From: Berghia stephanieae
Taxonomy: Eukaryota > Mollusca > Gastropoda > Nudibranchia > Aeolidiidae
Assembly (NCBI GenBank): GCA_034508935.3
Contig: CM067453.1
Span: forward strand, 35,161,605 to 35,225,604
Reading direction: 5' to 3'
Length of the DNA: 64,000 nt
The notes under the pieces are model-generated. The model did not search any database. It saw only the letters and a program-made list of their open reading frames with translations, and was not told the DNA's origin. Both the position numbers and the translations under genes were made by a program. Below are positions 57,901 to 64,000 of the stretch, piece after piece. Each line of letters opens with the position of its first letter. The first letter of the stretch is position 1.

Positions 57901-60900
57901 TAAAGGATCACGGTCTTGTCATGGTGGGGGGGGGGGGGGGGCCTCAAGGATCACGGTCTTGTAATGGTGGGTGGCTGCCCCTAAAGGATCAATGTCTTGT
58001 CGTGGTGGGGGGCCACCCCTAAAGGATCACGGTCTTGTCATGGTGGGGGGCTGCCCCTAAAGGATCACGGTCTTGTCATGGTGGGGGGCCGCCCCTAAAG
58101 GATAACCGTCTTGTCATGGTGGGGGGCCGCCCCTAAAGGATCATCGTCTTGTCATGGTGGGAGTGCCTAAAAAATACTGCAGGGGCCGGCAGCTTACCGG
58201 TCACTACCACTAGGCCATTCCAGTAAACATTACGTCCAGCACCTCAGACGACCAGCCCAGGTATGCATTAACTAAACGGCGATCCAGTCAGCCGCCCAAA
58301 ATTGAGGGCTCATCATCCATCGTCTGGCAAGCCACAACTTACTGGACACTCACATTATCTGGCAAGCCACAGCTTACTGGACACCCACATTATCTGGCAA
58401 GCCACAGCTTACTGGACACCCACATTATCTGGCAAGCCACAGCTTACTGGACACCCACATTATCTGGCAAGCCACAGCTTACTGGACACTCATATTATCA
58501 GGCAAGCCACAGCTTACTGGACACTCACATTATCAGGCAAGCCACAGCTTACTGGACACCCACATTATCTGGCAAGCCACAGCTTACTGGACACCCACAT
58601 TATCTGGCAAGCCACAGCTTACTAGACACCCATCATCATCATCCATCGTGGCTTGTGCTCTTGAGCACGTTGCCGGTCAGCTGTCTCCACGAATCACGAT
58701 CCTTTGCAGTGCGCATGAAATCTGTGTTGCTTTTTAAGTCACTTTTGGCCATTCTTAGGTGCGAAATGAAACAATCACATTGGCCACGTGGACACCATAT
58801 CACGAGACAAAAACCAAACGCAACACAAAACAACATCAGCCTACCCTCTCTCCAACGTCTCCTTGGGGTCCAGCTGGTCCATAGGGGCCGAGCGGCCCGG
58901 GGGGTCCAGTCACACCTGGTGCTCCGGGGGCTCCTGGTCTTCCACGGGAACCTTTGTCTCCAGCACGACCAGCGGCACCTTGTTGTCCATTCAATCCACG
59001 TTCACCTAGAATGGAGAGCAACGAGGGGGGGGGGGGGGGGGGGGGTGGGGTGGGGAGAGGTGATTAAGAATTTGAGTTTGTGGAGCATTAAAATGCCTAA
59101 AATCGGTGCTGCTGGTGAAAAAGGAGGAAAATTTAGAATGATTGCCTACTATAAGCCCAATTTTTACTGCATTAACCCCATCTTTAGAGAAATTGAGATG
59201 ATAAATTATCACTAACTTCTAGATAGTGGGAAAGTGTACCACACATTTAGTCTCTCACTTCCAGTACATTTGATTTGGGGGGCAAATCCGGGACATTCTC
59301 AGATAAACAGGGGGTGGTTGGCAGGTTTTTTTGAAACTATCCATATCCATACTTACAGGATATCCAGGGTCTCCGGTTAGGCCTTGAGGTCCTGCCATTC
59401 CAATCGGTCCCATCGGTCCCGGACCGCCGTCATCTCCATTTTTACCAGTAGGTCCTTTGTGTCCCTTGATGAGGAAGATAAGGACAGATTTGATGAGATG
59501 AATGTTAGTCATTGGAATGATTGACTTTTATTTATACTTTATATTATTATGGTGGCGTTTTTATGCACCTCCGTTGGAGGTGTACAAAAACGCACCGTTT
59601 TTATGCACCTCCGTTGGCGGTGATGGTAAATTAATGAAAATGTTGCTGCATACGTCCATGAGGTTTAAATAGTTTTAGATTGTCGGTTTAGCACGCTGCT
59701 TAGTGATTACCTATATACATTTATACAATGATAATAAATGAAAGAATAATAACAATAATTCAAAAAATCAAAGGTAAAAAGAAACTTGGCACACAAAAAC
59801 TGATCTCAAATAAATAAATAATTTTAGAAAGTTAAAATCGAAGTTTTTTAAAAACAGGATAAAAAGTTTTATGAAATCAAAAAAAAAAAAAAAGAAAGAA
59901 AAATGATGTCTTTCTCAATAAAGTAAATATAAAAAAAATATTTGTCTACAATGGGAATCGAACCCGGTACTTTCAAGGGTAGAGTCTGACAGCTTGTCCA
60001 CTGTGCTACGGAGCCACCTGACTAATTCACATTCAATAAGGTCTTTCTAAAACAGTATTCTACCTTCAATGCAACTTCTATTTTCTGGTTTTATATTTCG
60101 ATTTTTAAAATTATTATTATTTTTCTATACATTTAATAACAAAAACATCCCACAGATGTCACAATATAACTTTTGCCATGTCCAAATACAGAAACACAAT
60201 ATCGCTGATGAAATTGGGTGGGATGCGCATGTGTGACGGAGGTGTATAAAAACAATCCGTTAAGATACACCGTCAACGGAGGTGCATAAAAACACGACGT
60301 TTTATTATTGTGTGAATGATCAAAGGAAGATAACCATTTAATATGTTCATTGAGTTAGTTTGTCATGAATTATATCCCCTTATTAGACCCTATTCTTTTA
60401 TGTTAATTATATTTGTTACATTATTGTTAGTACATTGCCCTTGTCATTTATAGTTGTTTCCCTTTTTGGGTATAAAAGGAAAGGTTTTTAAAATAAAGTC
60501 CTCTCTCTCATGTGCTAACCTCCAAAGAGACTTCATGTCATTTTTTTATCAAGAGCCATCCCTTCATTTTGTTTTTATATACAATATACCTCTTTTCAAT
60601 TTTATTTTTTTAAAGAGAGAATACCTAGATAAAAAATAACTGAAATTGCAATTTTTTTTTTTTTAAAGAGAGAATACCTAGATAACAAATAACCGAAATT
60701 GCAATTTTTAAAAAAGAGAGAATACCTAGATAACAAATAACCGAAATTGCAATTTTTTAAAAAGAGAGAATACCTAGATGAAAAATAACCGAAATTGCAA
60801 TTATTTTTTTAAAAGAGAGAATACCTAGATGAAAAATAACCGAAATTGCAATTATTTTTTTTTAAAGAGAGAATACCTAGATAAAAAATAACCGAAATTG

Positions 60901-62876
60901 CAATTATTTTTTTTTTAAGAGAGAATACCTAGATAAAAAATAACCGAAATTGCAATTATTTTTTTTAAGGAGAGAGAATACCTAGATAAAAAATAACCGA
61001 AACTGCAATTTTATTTTTTTTTCAAGGAGGGCCTTATAGCCCAGTGGGCAGAGTACTTGCTTCATAAGCAACGGGACTGAGCTTTTGTTCCTGGGTGAAG
61101 ACCAAAGATTTTTTTTTCTGCCCCCCCCCTATCCATCCAGCACCAGCACTGATTGTGTAGCTGGGTCTTATAGAACTGGTGGAAAGTGCTTTTCGACAGA
61201 CTAGTGTCCTATCCTGAGTGTAGTAAGCCATTGTTATTGTCCCGTTTCATGCTATCGAAACTGGGGTAAATTCCGGCTCTATGGGCCTAATGGCTCTGAA
61301 GGACTAATTTAAAAAAAAATAATTTTATAAGCTTAGTGAATTGACCTTGTTTTTTGGGGGGCTTTTTGTTGTTTTTAGATGTTTTACGGCACATTCGACA
61401 CTACAAGGTCATTTCAACATAAAAAAGGAAGATGACAGAGATGAAAAGTTTTAGATCTGAAGTTCAAAGCAGAAGAGAAAAGGAAGACAAAGTTGATGAT
61501 TCAGATAAAGAACAGAAGATTCCAGATTTCACCTTACGAATTATCAATTTTTTCAAGATATCATATTAAAGTCAATATCTTTTTTTTAATCAGGCACGTT
61601 GCTGATATGTATATTCATTCCATTACTAGTTTATTCCGGGTTTTTTCAAGCTTTCTTGAGCTTTTTTATATAACGCAATATCCACTTAAACATGCTCAAA
61701 GCACTTTACAAAGGGTCTCTATCCAACAGCAACACTTGATATGTAGGGCGAGACATAACACACGATAGGCGATAATACAAGTTTATCGGATAGAGACAAC
61801 GCTGTTAATGGCCAGCTACTTATCTTACACCTGTGTATGATAAGATAATTTGAGTAAAGAGCCTTTTCCAAGGACTCAACTATGCGCTGCTCAGAACGTG
61901 TCATACCACTAGACCACATAGCCACACTTTTTTTTAATCTCAGATAAAATTAAATCAATCTGACTGTTGCCCTTCCATCAAAAGATTCCAGGCAAGGACC
62001 ATGTGGCACCAAAATAGTCTTAATAAATTTATCAAGATATCATTTAAAGTCAATATTTTCATTTATCAGGCCAGTTGCTAATACATATATTCGTTCCATT
62101 CCTAGTTTGTTTGAGTTTTTTTTCAAGGAATTACAAGTGTTAAAAATAAACTAGGGGTAATAAGTAATAAAGAGTATTCAGATTTACTCTATTAGTTAGG
62201 AATATTCTGATACCATAATGTGGGATTGGGCTACGTGTGTTTTGATAATAGTTTATAGAAGGAATGAAGATGATGTCACACAGCTTTTTGGTATTTGTTT
62301 TGTTTTGTTTTTTCGGGTTTTTTTTTAAACTGTCAGTTGAGTTATTACTTCTCACTAAATTCTAACAATCGTCTTTTTTTTAAACTGTCAGTTGAGTTAT
62401 TACTTCTCACTAAATTCTAACAATCGTCTTTTTTTTAAACTGTCAGTTGAGTTATTACTTCTCACTAAATTCTAACAATCGTCTTTTTTTTAAACTGTCA
62501 GTTGAGTTATTACTTCTCACTAAATTCTAACAATCGTCTTTTTTTTAAACTGTCAGTTGAGTTATTACTTCTCACTAAATTCTAACAATCGTCTTTTTTT
62601 TAAACTGTCAGTTGAGTTATTACTTCTCACTAAATTCTAACAATCAGACTATAAACGTTAAAAGGTTACACAAAAGTTTTGCATGTTGGTTCATTACATC
62701 TGGTGGACCGAGGTTGTGAGTATTCTACTTAAATGTATACTATTAATAACAAAGCTTCTTCTTCTTACCTTCTCTCCAATACCACCAGCGTGTCCTATTT
62801 CTCCAACAGGACCAGGGAATCCGATGTTACCCCTTTCTCCCTGAGGTCCCGTAGGGCCAGGTTTTCCTTGGGGACC
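42126..62876 (-). CDS. fibrillar collagen alpha chain, 3' part (triple helix end, linker, COLFI C-propeptide)
   Basis: Fifteen exons on the minus strand. The nine upstream exons (49602-62876) encode 83 uninterrupted Gly-X-Y triplets in exons of 108, 108, 162, 54, 108, 54, 72, 36 and 45 nt (two of them are one base short as given), the multiple-of-9 layout of fibrillar collagens. The helix ends [10 protein letters not shown] 22-residue linker follows and then a COLFI domain: [86 protein letters not shown]. Secreted, trimerises through the C-propeptide and builds extracellular-matrix fibrils. Only six Cys are seen, and the Cys usual after DPNxG is Ser, which should alter interchain disulfides. 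The 5' part lies beyond the right edge. Confidence 0.95.
42910..43886 (+). mobile_element. 5'-truncated LINE with 11-bp target duplication
   Basis: A 977-bp insert flanked by AATGTAAGCAT (42899-42909 and 43887-43897). It carries the 3' half of an endonuclease-RT ORF. It lies antisense to the collagen gene within its last intron. Confidence 0.92.
42927..43880 (+). CDS. LINE reverse transcriptase, C-terminal half
   Basis: 317 codons, continuous. RT motifs: [40 protein letters not shown] (YADD catalytic box), [11 protein letters not shown] and [12 protein letters not shown]. Thereafter [44 protein letters not shown] and [13 protein letters not shown]. The N-terminal endonuclease and early RT motifs are absent because of 5' truncation. 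The ORF is unbroken, suggesting a recent insertion. Related in sequence to the fragment at 2218-2752. Confidence 0.93.
   Translation: MRVDNELSSFTPIRRGVRQGCVLSPDLFNLYSEMILRDIEHKKGVCIGGKNVTNLRYADDTVLLAESEHELQELLDVVVRSSENMGLELNISKTECMTVSKNNNPPACVITSRGQTIQQVECFKYLGFNVTSNGKSDCEIKKRIGMAKNAFNQLHTIMKNRNISMKTKIKVLDCYVLSVLLYGCESWTINKTMVKRLEAVEMWFYRRMMRVSWMERKRNEEILEMANRKRSLITKIIKRQMEFLGHIIRHPGLEILALTGKMNGKRIRGRQRITYLKGIRTWTDEAEKGGAALIELARDRSAWRKMTSDVCFRYGTT
44390..44797. repeat. 59-bp minisatellite carrying the collagen splice donor
   Basis: Seven units, each with GGCAATTGACATTAAAAAGG and CTACTTACACAATCGTCAAC. Read on the minus strand, the latter is the exon end encoding VVDDC followed by GTAAGTAG. 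The last unit overlaps the real exon boundary at 44777/44778, so each unit carries a donor copy. Confidence 0.96.
44778..44972 (-). CDS. collagen exon ([15 protein letters not shown] .. VVDDC)
   Basis: 65 codons, phase 0 at both ends. Encodes [65 protein letters not shown]. Donor GTAAGT, acceptor CAG. It matches the COLFI QLxFLRLLSxxAxQNxTYxC and VxxDGC blocks. Confidence 0.95.
45010..45435. repeat. CAA/ACC-rich low-complexity tract
   Basis: Long stretch of CAACAACACCACCAAC-type sequence with no T-rich interruption, filling most of a collagen intron. Its open frames are compositional. Confidence 0.85.
45474..45551 (-). CDS. collagen exon ([20 protein letters not shown])
   Basis: 26 codons, phase 0 at both ends: [20 protein letters not shown] and VNGKNQ. 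Donor GTAAGG, acceptor CAG. COLFI middle region. Confidence 0.93.
45678..45706 (-). other. hammerhead-like hairpin
   Basis: On the minus strand TTGACAAAGGGAAAACCTGA then AACGTCC; resembles 14285-14325. Confidence 0.45.
45911..46014 (-). CDS. collagen exon ([20 protein letters not shown])
   Basis: 104 nt, completes a split Gly and encodes [20 protein letters not shown] and [14 protein letters not shown]. It matches GxYWIDPNxGCxxDAIxVxCN, but with Ser in place of the Cys after DPN-x-G. Donor GTAAGT, acceptor CAG. Confidence 0.95.
46045..46325 (-). mobile_element. SINE B, minus copy
   Basis: 'agcgcaatatccactaaacc' to 'gagtgacataccactagacc' and 'acatagccgtac'. Starts 30 bases from the exon. 46326-46780 shows only AT-rich sequence. 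Confidence 0.87.
46780..46830. mobile_element. MITE E end fragment
   Basis: 'ctggcacctttcatagacac' followed by TTGTTCAGTTC is a terminal repeat of MITE E. Confidence 0.6.
47021..47445. mobile_element. non-autonomous hAT-like element
   Basis: Ends CATAGCTGCCAACCC and GGATTGGCAGCTATG are inverted repeats (14 of 15), flanked by AGTCACCC (47013-47020 and 47446-47453). 425 bp, no coding sequence. Confidence 0.92.
47592..47817. mobile_element. foldback element with paired hammerhead-like hairpins
   Basis: ~90-bp arms, 'ttggatgggaacaataca' to its complement 'tgtattgttcccaatccaa'. The right arm reads CTGACGA-AGGGTTTGTACCT-GAAAC on the plus strand; the left arm reads CTGAAGA-AGGGTTTGTACCC-AAAAC on the minus strand. 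Confidence 0.82.
47927..48083 (-). CDS. collagen exon (start of COLFI)
   Basis: 157 nt: [52 protein letters not shown] and the first base of Gly. Contains the first COLFI Cys (RTCQD). Donor GTAAGC, acceptor CAG. 48084-49038 holds no recognised repeat or gene apart from poly(T). Confidence 0.94.
49039..49104 (-). CDS. collagen linker exon
   Basis: 22 codons between helix and [25 protein letters not shown] and YM, donor GTAAAC, acceptor CAG. In procollagens this stretch is the telopeptide / propeptide-cleavage region. No clear protease site can be named. Confidence 0.85.
49140..49345 (+). mobile_element. SINE G-like diverged copy
   Basis: 'gggcagtatggcatagaggt' resembles a tRNA-like box A, and 'cagtcttgagcaagtaaatg' the family G body. 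The 3' part is unassigned. Confidence 0.45.
49602..49646 (-). CDS. collagen last triple-helix exon (45 nt)
   Basis: [15 protein letters not shown], five triplets ending in three GPP repeats, the usual C-terminal nucleation sequence. Donor GTAAGT, acceptor CAG. Confidence 0.95.
49922..50161. mobile_element. TTAA-flanked palindromic MITE (piggyBac-like)
   Basis: TTAACTCACTCAATCCTAA at the left, GGTTGAGTGAGTTAA at the right; TTAA at both outer edges is the piggyBac target. A half copy lies at 14016-14205. Confidence 0.78.
50443..50793. mobile_element. non-autonomous hAT-like element
   Basis: Ends CATGGGTGCCAG and CTGGCACCCATG are perfect inverted repeats, flanked by ATTTAATC (50435-50442 and 50794-50801). 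351 bp; it ends 54 bases from a collagen exon. Confidence 0.93.
50848..50883 (-). CDS. collagen exon (36 nt)
   Basis: [12 protein letters not shown], four triplets, donor GTGAGG, acceptor CAG. A (GAT)n patch follows at 50945-51005, and 51006-51440 has no recognised content. Confidence 0.93.
51455..51500 (+). other. hammerhead-like hairpin
   Basis: 'cttgaaaaagggccaagtcc' followed by GAAACATCG: same layout as the other sites but with a degenerate first strand. Confidence 0.45.
51645..51715 (-). CDS. collagen exon (71 nt, one base short of 72)
   Basis: Reads [13 protein letters not shown] and then, after a -1 shift in the GGGAAACC run (about 51674-51680), [11 protein letters not shown]. Restoring one A gives 24 codons, eight perfect triplets, and phase 0 at the GTAAGT donor. 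As given, the frame loses the Gly-X-Y pattern. Confidence 0.92.
51750..51922. repeat. (TAA)n microsatellite
   Basis: About 170 bp of TAA with a few substitutions, 35 bases upstream of a collagen exon on the minus strand, close to its acceptor side. Confidence 0.96.
52293..52346 (-). CDS. collagen exon (54 nt)
   Basis: [18 protein letters not shown], six triplets, donor GTAAGT, acceptor CAG. The satellite starts about 12 bases beyond its acceptor side. Confidence 0.95.
52358..54365. repeat. 46-bp satellite, ~43 units, with 368-bp higher-order period
   Basis: Unit AGCGATTGAGACTTTAAAAT followed by TCATTGCAAAAACATTATCA and ATATAG. Variant units recur at exactly eight-unit spacing: 'agggcgattgagacc' at 52681 and 53049, 'cagcgattg' at 52820 and 53188. 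After about 53250 the order is less regular and units with 'gactgagac' and 'cgttgcaat' variants appear. It fills a collagen intron. Confidence 0.96.
54485..54772 (-). mobile_element. SINE B, minus copy
   Basis: 'acactaaacgtgctcaaagc' to 'gacca' and 'catagccgcac'. 54773-55060 is unassigned; 55060-55135 is a LINE/SINE tail ('agcgctatataag') with a short ATT run. Confidence 0.86.
55154..55261 (-). CDS. collagen exon (108 nt)
   Basis: [36 protein letters not shown]: twelve triplets. Donor GTTGGT (weaker than the others), acceptor CAG. Confidence 0.95.
55300..55612. mobile_element. foldback element with paired hammerhead-like hairpins
   Basis: Left arm on the minus strand reads CTGAAGT-AGGGTTTTGAGCC-AAAAC; right arm on the plus strand reads CTGAAGA-AAGATTTTGAGCCT-GAAAC (55525-55550). 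'gctgctagaag' links it to 10665-10805. Confidence 0.75.
55660..55860 (+). mobile_element. SINE D, head-less diverged copy
   Basis: 'gtccatgaagcagtgactga', 'agacagtactttgtgataga' and 'tatcctatccaaagggtagc' are family D body and 3' landmarks. Confidence 0.7.
55970..56235 (-). mobile_element. SINE B, minus copy
   Basis: 'gagcaatatccacttaacat' to 'agtatcataccactagacca'. The box B region is deleted. Confidence 0.82.
56387..56729. mobile_element. hAT-like MITE candidate
   Basis: Ends CATGGGTGCAAG and CTTGCACCCATG are perfect 12-bp inverted repeats. The flanking GGTTTTGT / TTTTGTTT agree only in part, so the target duplication is not clean. Confidence 0.7.
57209..57262 (-). CDS. collagen exon (54 nt)
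   Basis: [18 protein letters not shown], six triplets, donor GTAAGT, acceptor CAG. Confidence 0.95.
57415..58165. repeat. G-rich ~38-bp minisatellite
   Basis: About 19 units of GGCCGCCCCTAAAGGATCAC followed by GGTCTTGTCATGGTGG and a G run of 5 to 18. It produces spurious open frames. Strong quadruplex potential. Confidence 0.95.
58310..58635. repeat. 35-bp minisatellite, nine units
   Basis: Unit GGCAAGCCACAGCTTACTGG followed by ACACCCACATTATCT. Confidence 0.96.
58636..58765 (-). mobile_element. LINE 3' tail fragment
   Basis: The minus-strand translation [20 protein letters not shown] and [15 protein letters not shown] is nearly the same as the tail at 2218-2335. Confidence 0.82.
58845..59005 (-). 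CDS. collagen exon (161 nt, one base short of 162)
   Basis: Reads (G)[53 protein letters not shown]: eighteen triplets. The previous exon ends in phase 0, so this one should start GGT, but only GT follows the CTAG acceptor; one G is missing at the junction. Donor GTAGGC. Confidence 0.92.
59026..59055. repeat. G run
   Basis: Long poly(G) with few interruptions, directly beyond the acceptor of the previous exon. Confidence 0.9.
59357..59464 (-). CDS. collagen exon (108 nt)
   Basis: [36 protein letters not shown]: twelve triplets, donor GTAAGT, acceptor AAG. Confidence 0.94.
59557..60293. mobile_element. DNA-transposon-like element with doubled terminal repeats
   Basis: GTTTTTATGCACCTCCGTTG occurs at 59557 and again at 59597, and its complement ends the element at 60268-60293 (25 of 26). 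A related 'acggaggtgtataaaaac' lies just inside the right end. No transposase is seen. The target duplication is unclear. Confidence 0.75.
59940..60020 (-). tRNA. tRNA-like sequence (probably a SINE head or tRNA pseudogene)
   Basis: On the minus strand it has box A TAGCACAGTGG and a perfect box B GGTTCGATTCC about 40 bases apart. A full cloverleaf was not verified, and the location inside a transposon-like unit favours a tRNA-derived repeat. Confidence 0.45.
60605..61020. repeat. ~50-bp tandem repeat, eight units
   Basis: Unit AGAGAGAATACCTAGATAAA followed by AAATAACCGAAATTGCAATT and a T run. 60294-60604 shows no gene. Confidence 0.95.
61025..61315 (+). mobile_element. SINE D copy
   Basis: Head 'gccttatagcccagtgggca' with AGAGTAC, box B region 'tgttcctgggtgaag' diverged, 3' landmarks 'ctagtgtcctatcctgagtg' and 'ctctgaaggacta'. 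Confidence 0.82.
61350..61500 (-). repeat. family A 3' end, minus strand
   Basis: 'atgttttacggcacattcga' and 'caaggtcatttcaac' are the reverse complement of the family A end. Confidence 0.6.
61660..61930 (-). mobile_element. SINE B, minus copy
   Basis: 'acgcaatatccacttaaaca' to 'gtcataccactagaccacat'. Box B is deleted. Confidence 0.84.
62310..62650. repeat. 55-bp tandem repeat, six units
   Basis: Unit TTTTTTTTAAACTGTCAGTT followed by GAGTTATTACTTCTCACTAA and ATTCTAACAATCGTC. A single diverged unit lies at about 52019-52075 in another collagen intron. Confidence 0.95.
62769..62876 (-). CDS. collagen exon (108 nt), 5'-most seen
   Basis: [36 protein letters not shown]: twelve triplets, donor GTAAGA, acceptor CAG. 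Confidence 0.95.
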
Positions 62877-62984
62877 CTGAAACAATTATGAAATAATTAT
62901 GCGATATGAAAACTGTCACTTTTAAGGATAAGGAGACATTATTTTTCAAAACACGCACATTCCAAAAATTAAAAAAAGAAAAAA

Positions 62985-63268
62985 AATTGAGCTTTATATA
63001 GTGCAATATCCACTTAATGTGCTCAAAGCGCTTTACAAGGGGTCCCTGGTCAACAGCAACATTTAACATGTAGGACGGAACATAACGCCTATTAGGCGAT
63101 ATTACAATTTTTCTGACAAAGACAACACTGTTAACGGCCAGGTACTCATTTTACACCTGAGTACGGTGAGAGAAAGTGAGTCCAAGGACTCAACTATGCC
63201 CCGAGTGCGAGGCTCGAACCCAGGACCTTCCGATCCGAAGGCGAGTGTCATACCACTAGACCAAATAG
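62985..63268 (-). mobile_element. SINE B, minus copy
   Basis: 'tagtgcaatatccacttaat' to 'gcgagtgtcataccactaga'. Abuts the duplicated unit that follows. Confidence 0.87.
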
Positions 63269-63270
63269 CA

Positions 63271-64000
63271 AGATATGAAGTGAGTAGAAAAGTGCCAGAA
63301 GACAATAGAGAATAAAAAATTTTTTCGCGGCGGTGGTGGGGTTTGAACCTGCGACCTTATTGGTACGACAACTCCGCCTGGCAGGTGAGAGCGTGGCTCT
63401 ACCGTGTGAGCTATCCACGAACACAAAAATATTCGTTTCAAACCCAAAGTCATTTCTAGATCCCTCTCTCACCCACTTCTTGAGATCGCCGATTCGTTCA
63501 CCACCATCGCGAAGTAATTTTGACCAGCAGTTAAGCTTAATAGCCAATATTCTCATCACAAACATATAACATAGAAACGATTGAGACATTGAGTATGCTC
63601 CGGTGTATGGGGTGAATTTTTAATTCAGAAAAGTGAGTGGAGCAGGCACTTATGTTGGTAACAACAAGATATGAAGTGAGTAGAGAAGTGCCAGAAGACA
63701 ATAGAGAATAAAAAATTTTTTCGCGGCGGTGGTGGGGTTTGAACCTGCGACCTTATTGGTACGACAACTCCGCCTGGCAGGTGAGAGCGTGGCTCTACCG
63801 TGTGAGCTATCCACGAACACAAAAATATTCGTTTCAAACCCAAAGTCATTTCTAGATCCCTCTCTCACCCACTTCTTGAGATCGCCGATTCGTTCACCAC
63901 CATCGCGAAGTAATTTTGACCAGCAGTTAAGCTTAATAGCCAATATTCTCATCACAAACATATAACATAGAAACGATTGAGACATTGAGTATGCTCCGGT
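63271..64000 (-). mobile_element. SINE F in a 396-bp tandem duplication
   Basis: The block beginning 'agatatgaagtgagtaga' recurs 396 bp later (about 63270-63666 and 63667 to the window edge) with almost no differences. Each holds a minus-strand tRNA-like head, box A TAGCTCACACGGTAGAGC and box B GGTTCAAACCC. Confidence 0.9.

Noticed and set aside
57764-58022. Repetitive [16 protein letters not shown]-type protein
   Set aside because: Product of the 38-bp G-rich minisatellite; frames shift with G-run length.
58655-59215. 186-codon plus-strand frame
   Set aside because: Antisense of a collagen exon and a LINE tail, ending in a G run.

Overview
This is an intron-rich, AT-rich animal nuclear sequence packed with transposable elements and tandem repeats. 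The two host genes, a group II PLP decarboxylase and a fibrillar collagen, are metazoan. The tRNA-derived SINEs, LINE fragments and hAT-type non-autonomous elements fit an invertebrate, probably marine, but the sequence does not fix the phylum.

Layout. (1) Positions 802-33092, plus strand: eleven recognisable exons of a glutamate / cysteine-sulfinate / acidic amino-acid decarboxylase (GAD/CSAD/GADL1/black family). The gene begins before the window and stops at 33090-33092. Its introns hold most of the repeats, including a complete ~3.36-kb LINE (19827-23182) with an 11-bp target-site duplication, and a nested stack of hAT-like elements at 25356-29368. (2) Positions 33093-40030: the gap between the genes. 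It holds a 31-bp minisatellite grown from the decarboxylase stop-codon region, a nested cluster of one ~530-bp dispersed repeat, and a 1.24-kb hAT derivative with transposase remnants. (3) Positions 40030-62876, minus strand: the 3' part of a fibrillar collagen gene. It has a probable 2.1-kb 3' UTR, six exons covering the linker and COLFI C-propeptide, and nine Gly-X-Y exons whose lengths are multiples of 9. The gene continues beyond the right edge. The two genes are convergent.

Repeat families, named here for convenience: A, a ~530-bp dispersed retroposed repeat with an A-rich 3' end and 12-13-bp target-site duplications; B, a tRNA-headed SINE ending in a CACTAAA..GCGCTATATAA-like tail (at least 16 copies); D, F and G, other tRNA-headed SINEs; C, a LINE 3' end with a TTAC-type tail; E, a foldback MITE.

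Main observations: minisatellites that contain an exon boundary (stop codon at 33 kb, splice donor at 44.4-44.8 kb); a 46-bp satellite with an 8-mer higher-order period of 368 bp inside a collagen intron; three hAT-like elements stacked at 25-29 kb, each with an 8-bp target duplication; recurring hairpins that match the hammerhead-ribozyme core consensus; and a run of exonic single-base deletions in both host genes and the young LINE, which looks like consensus error, although the decarboxylase also has features of a decaying gene.
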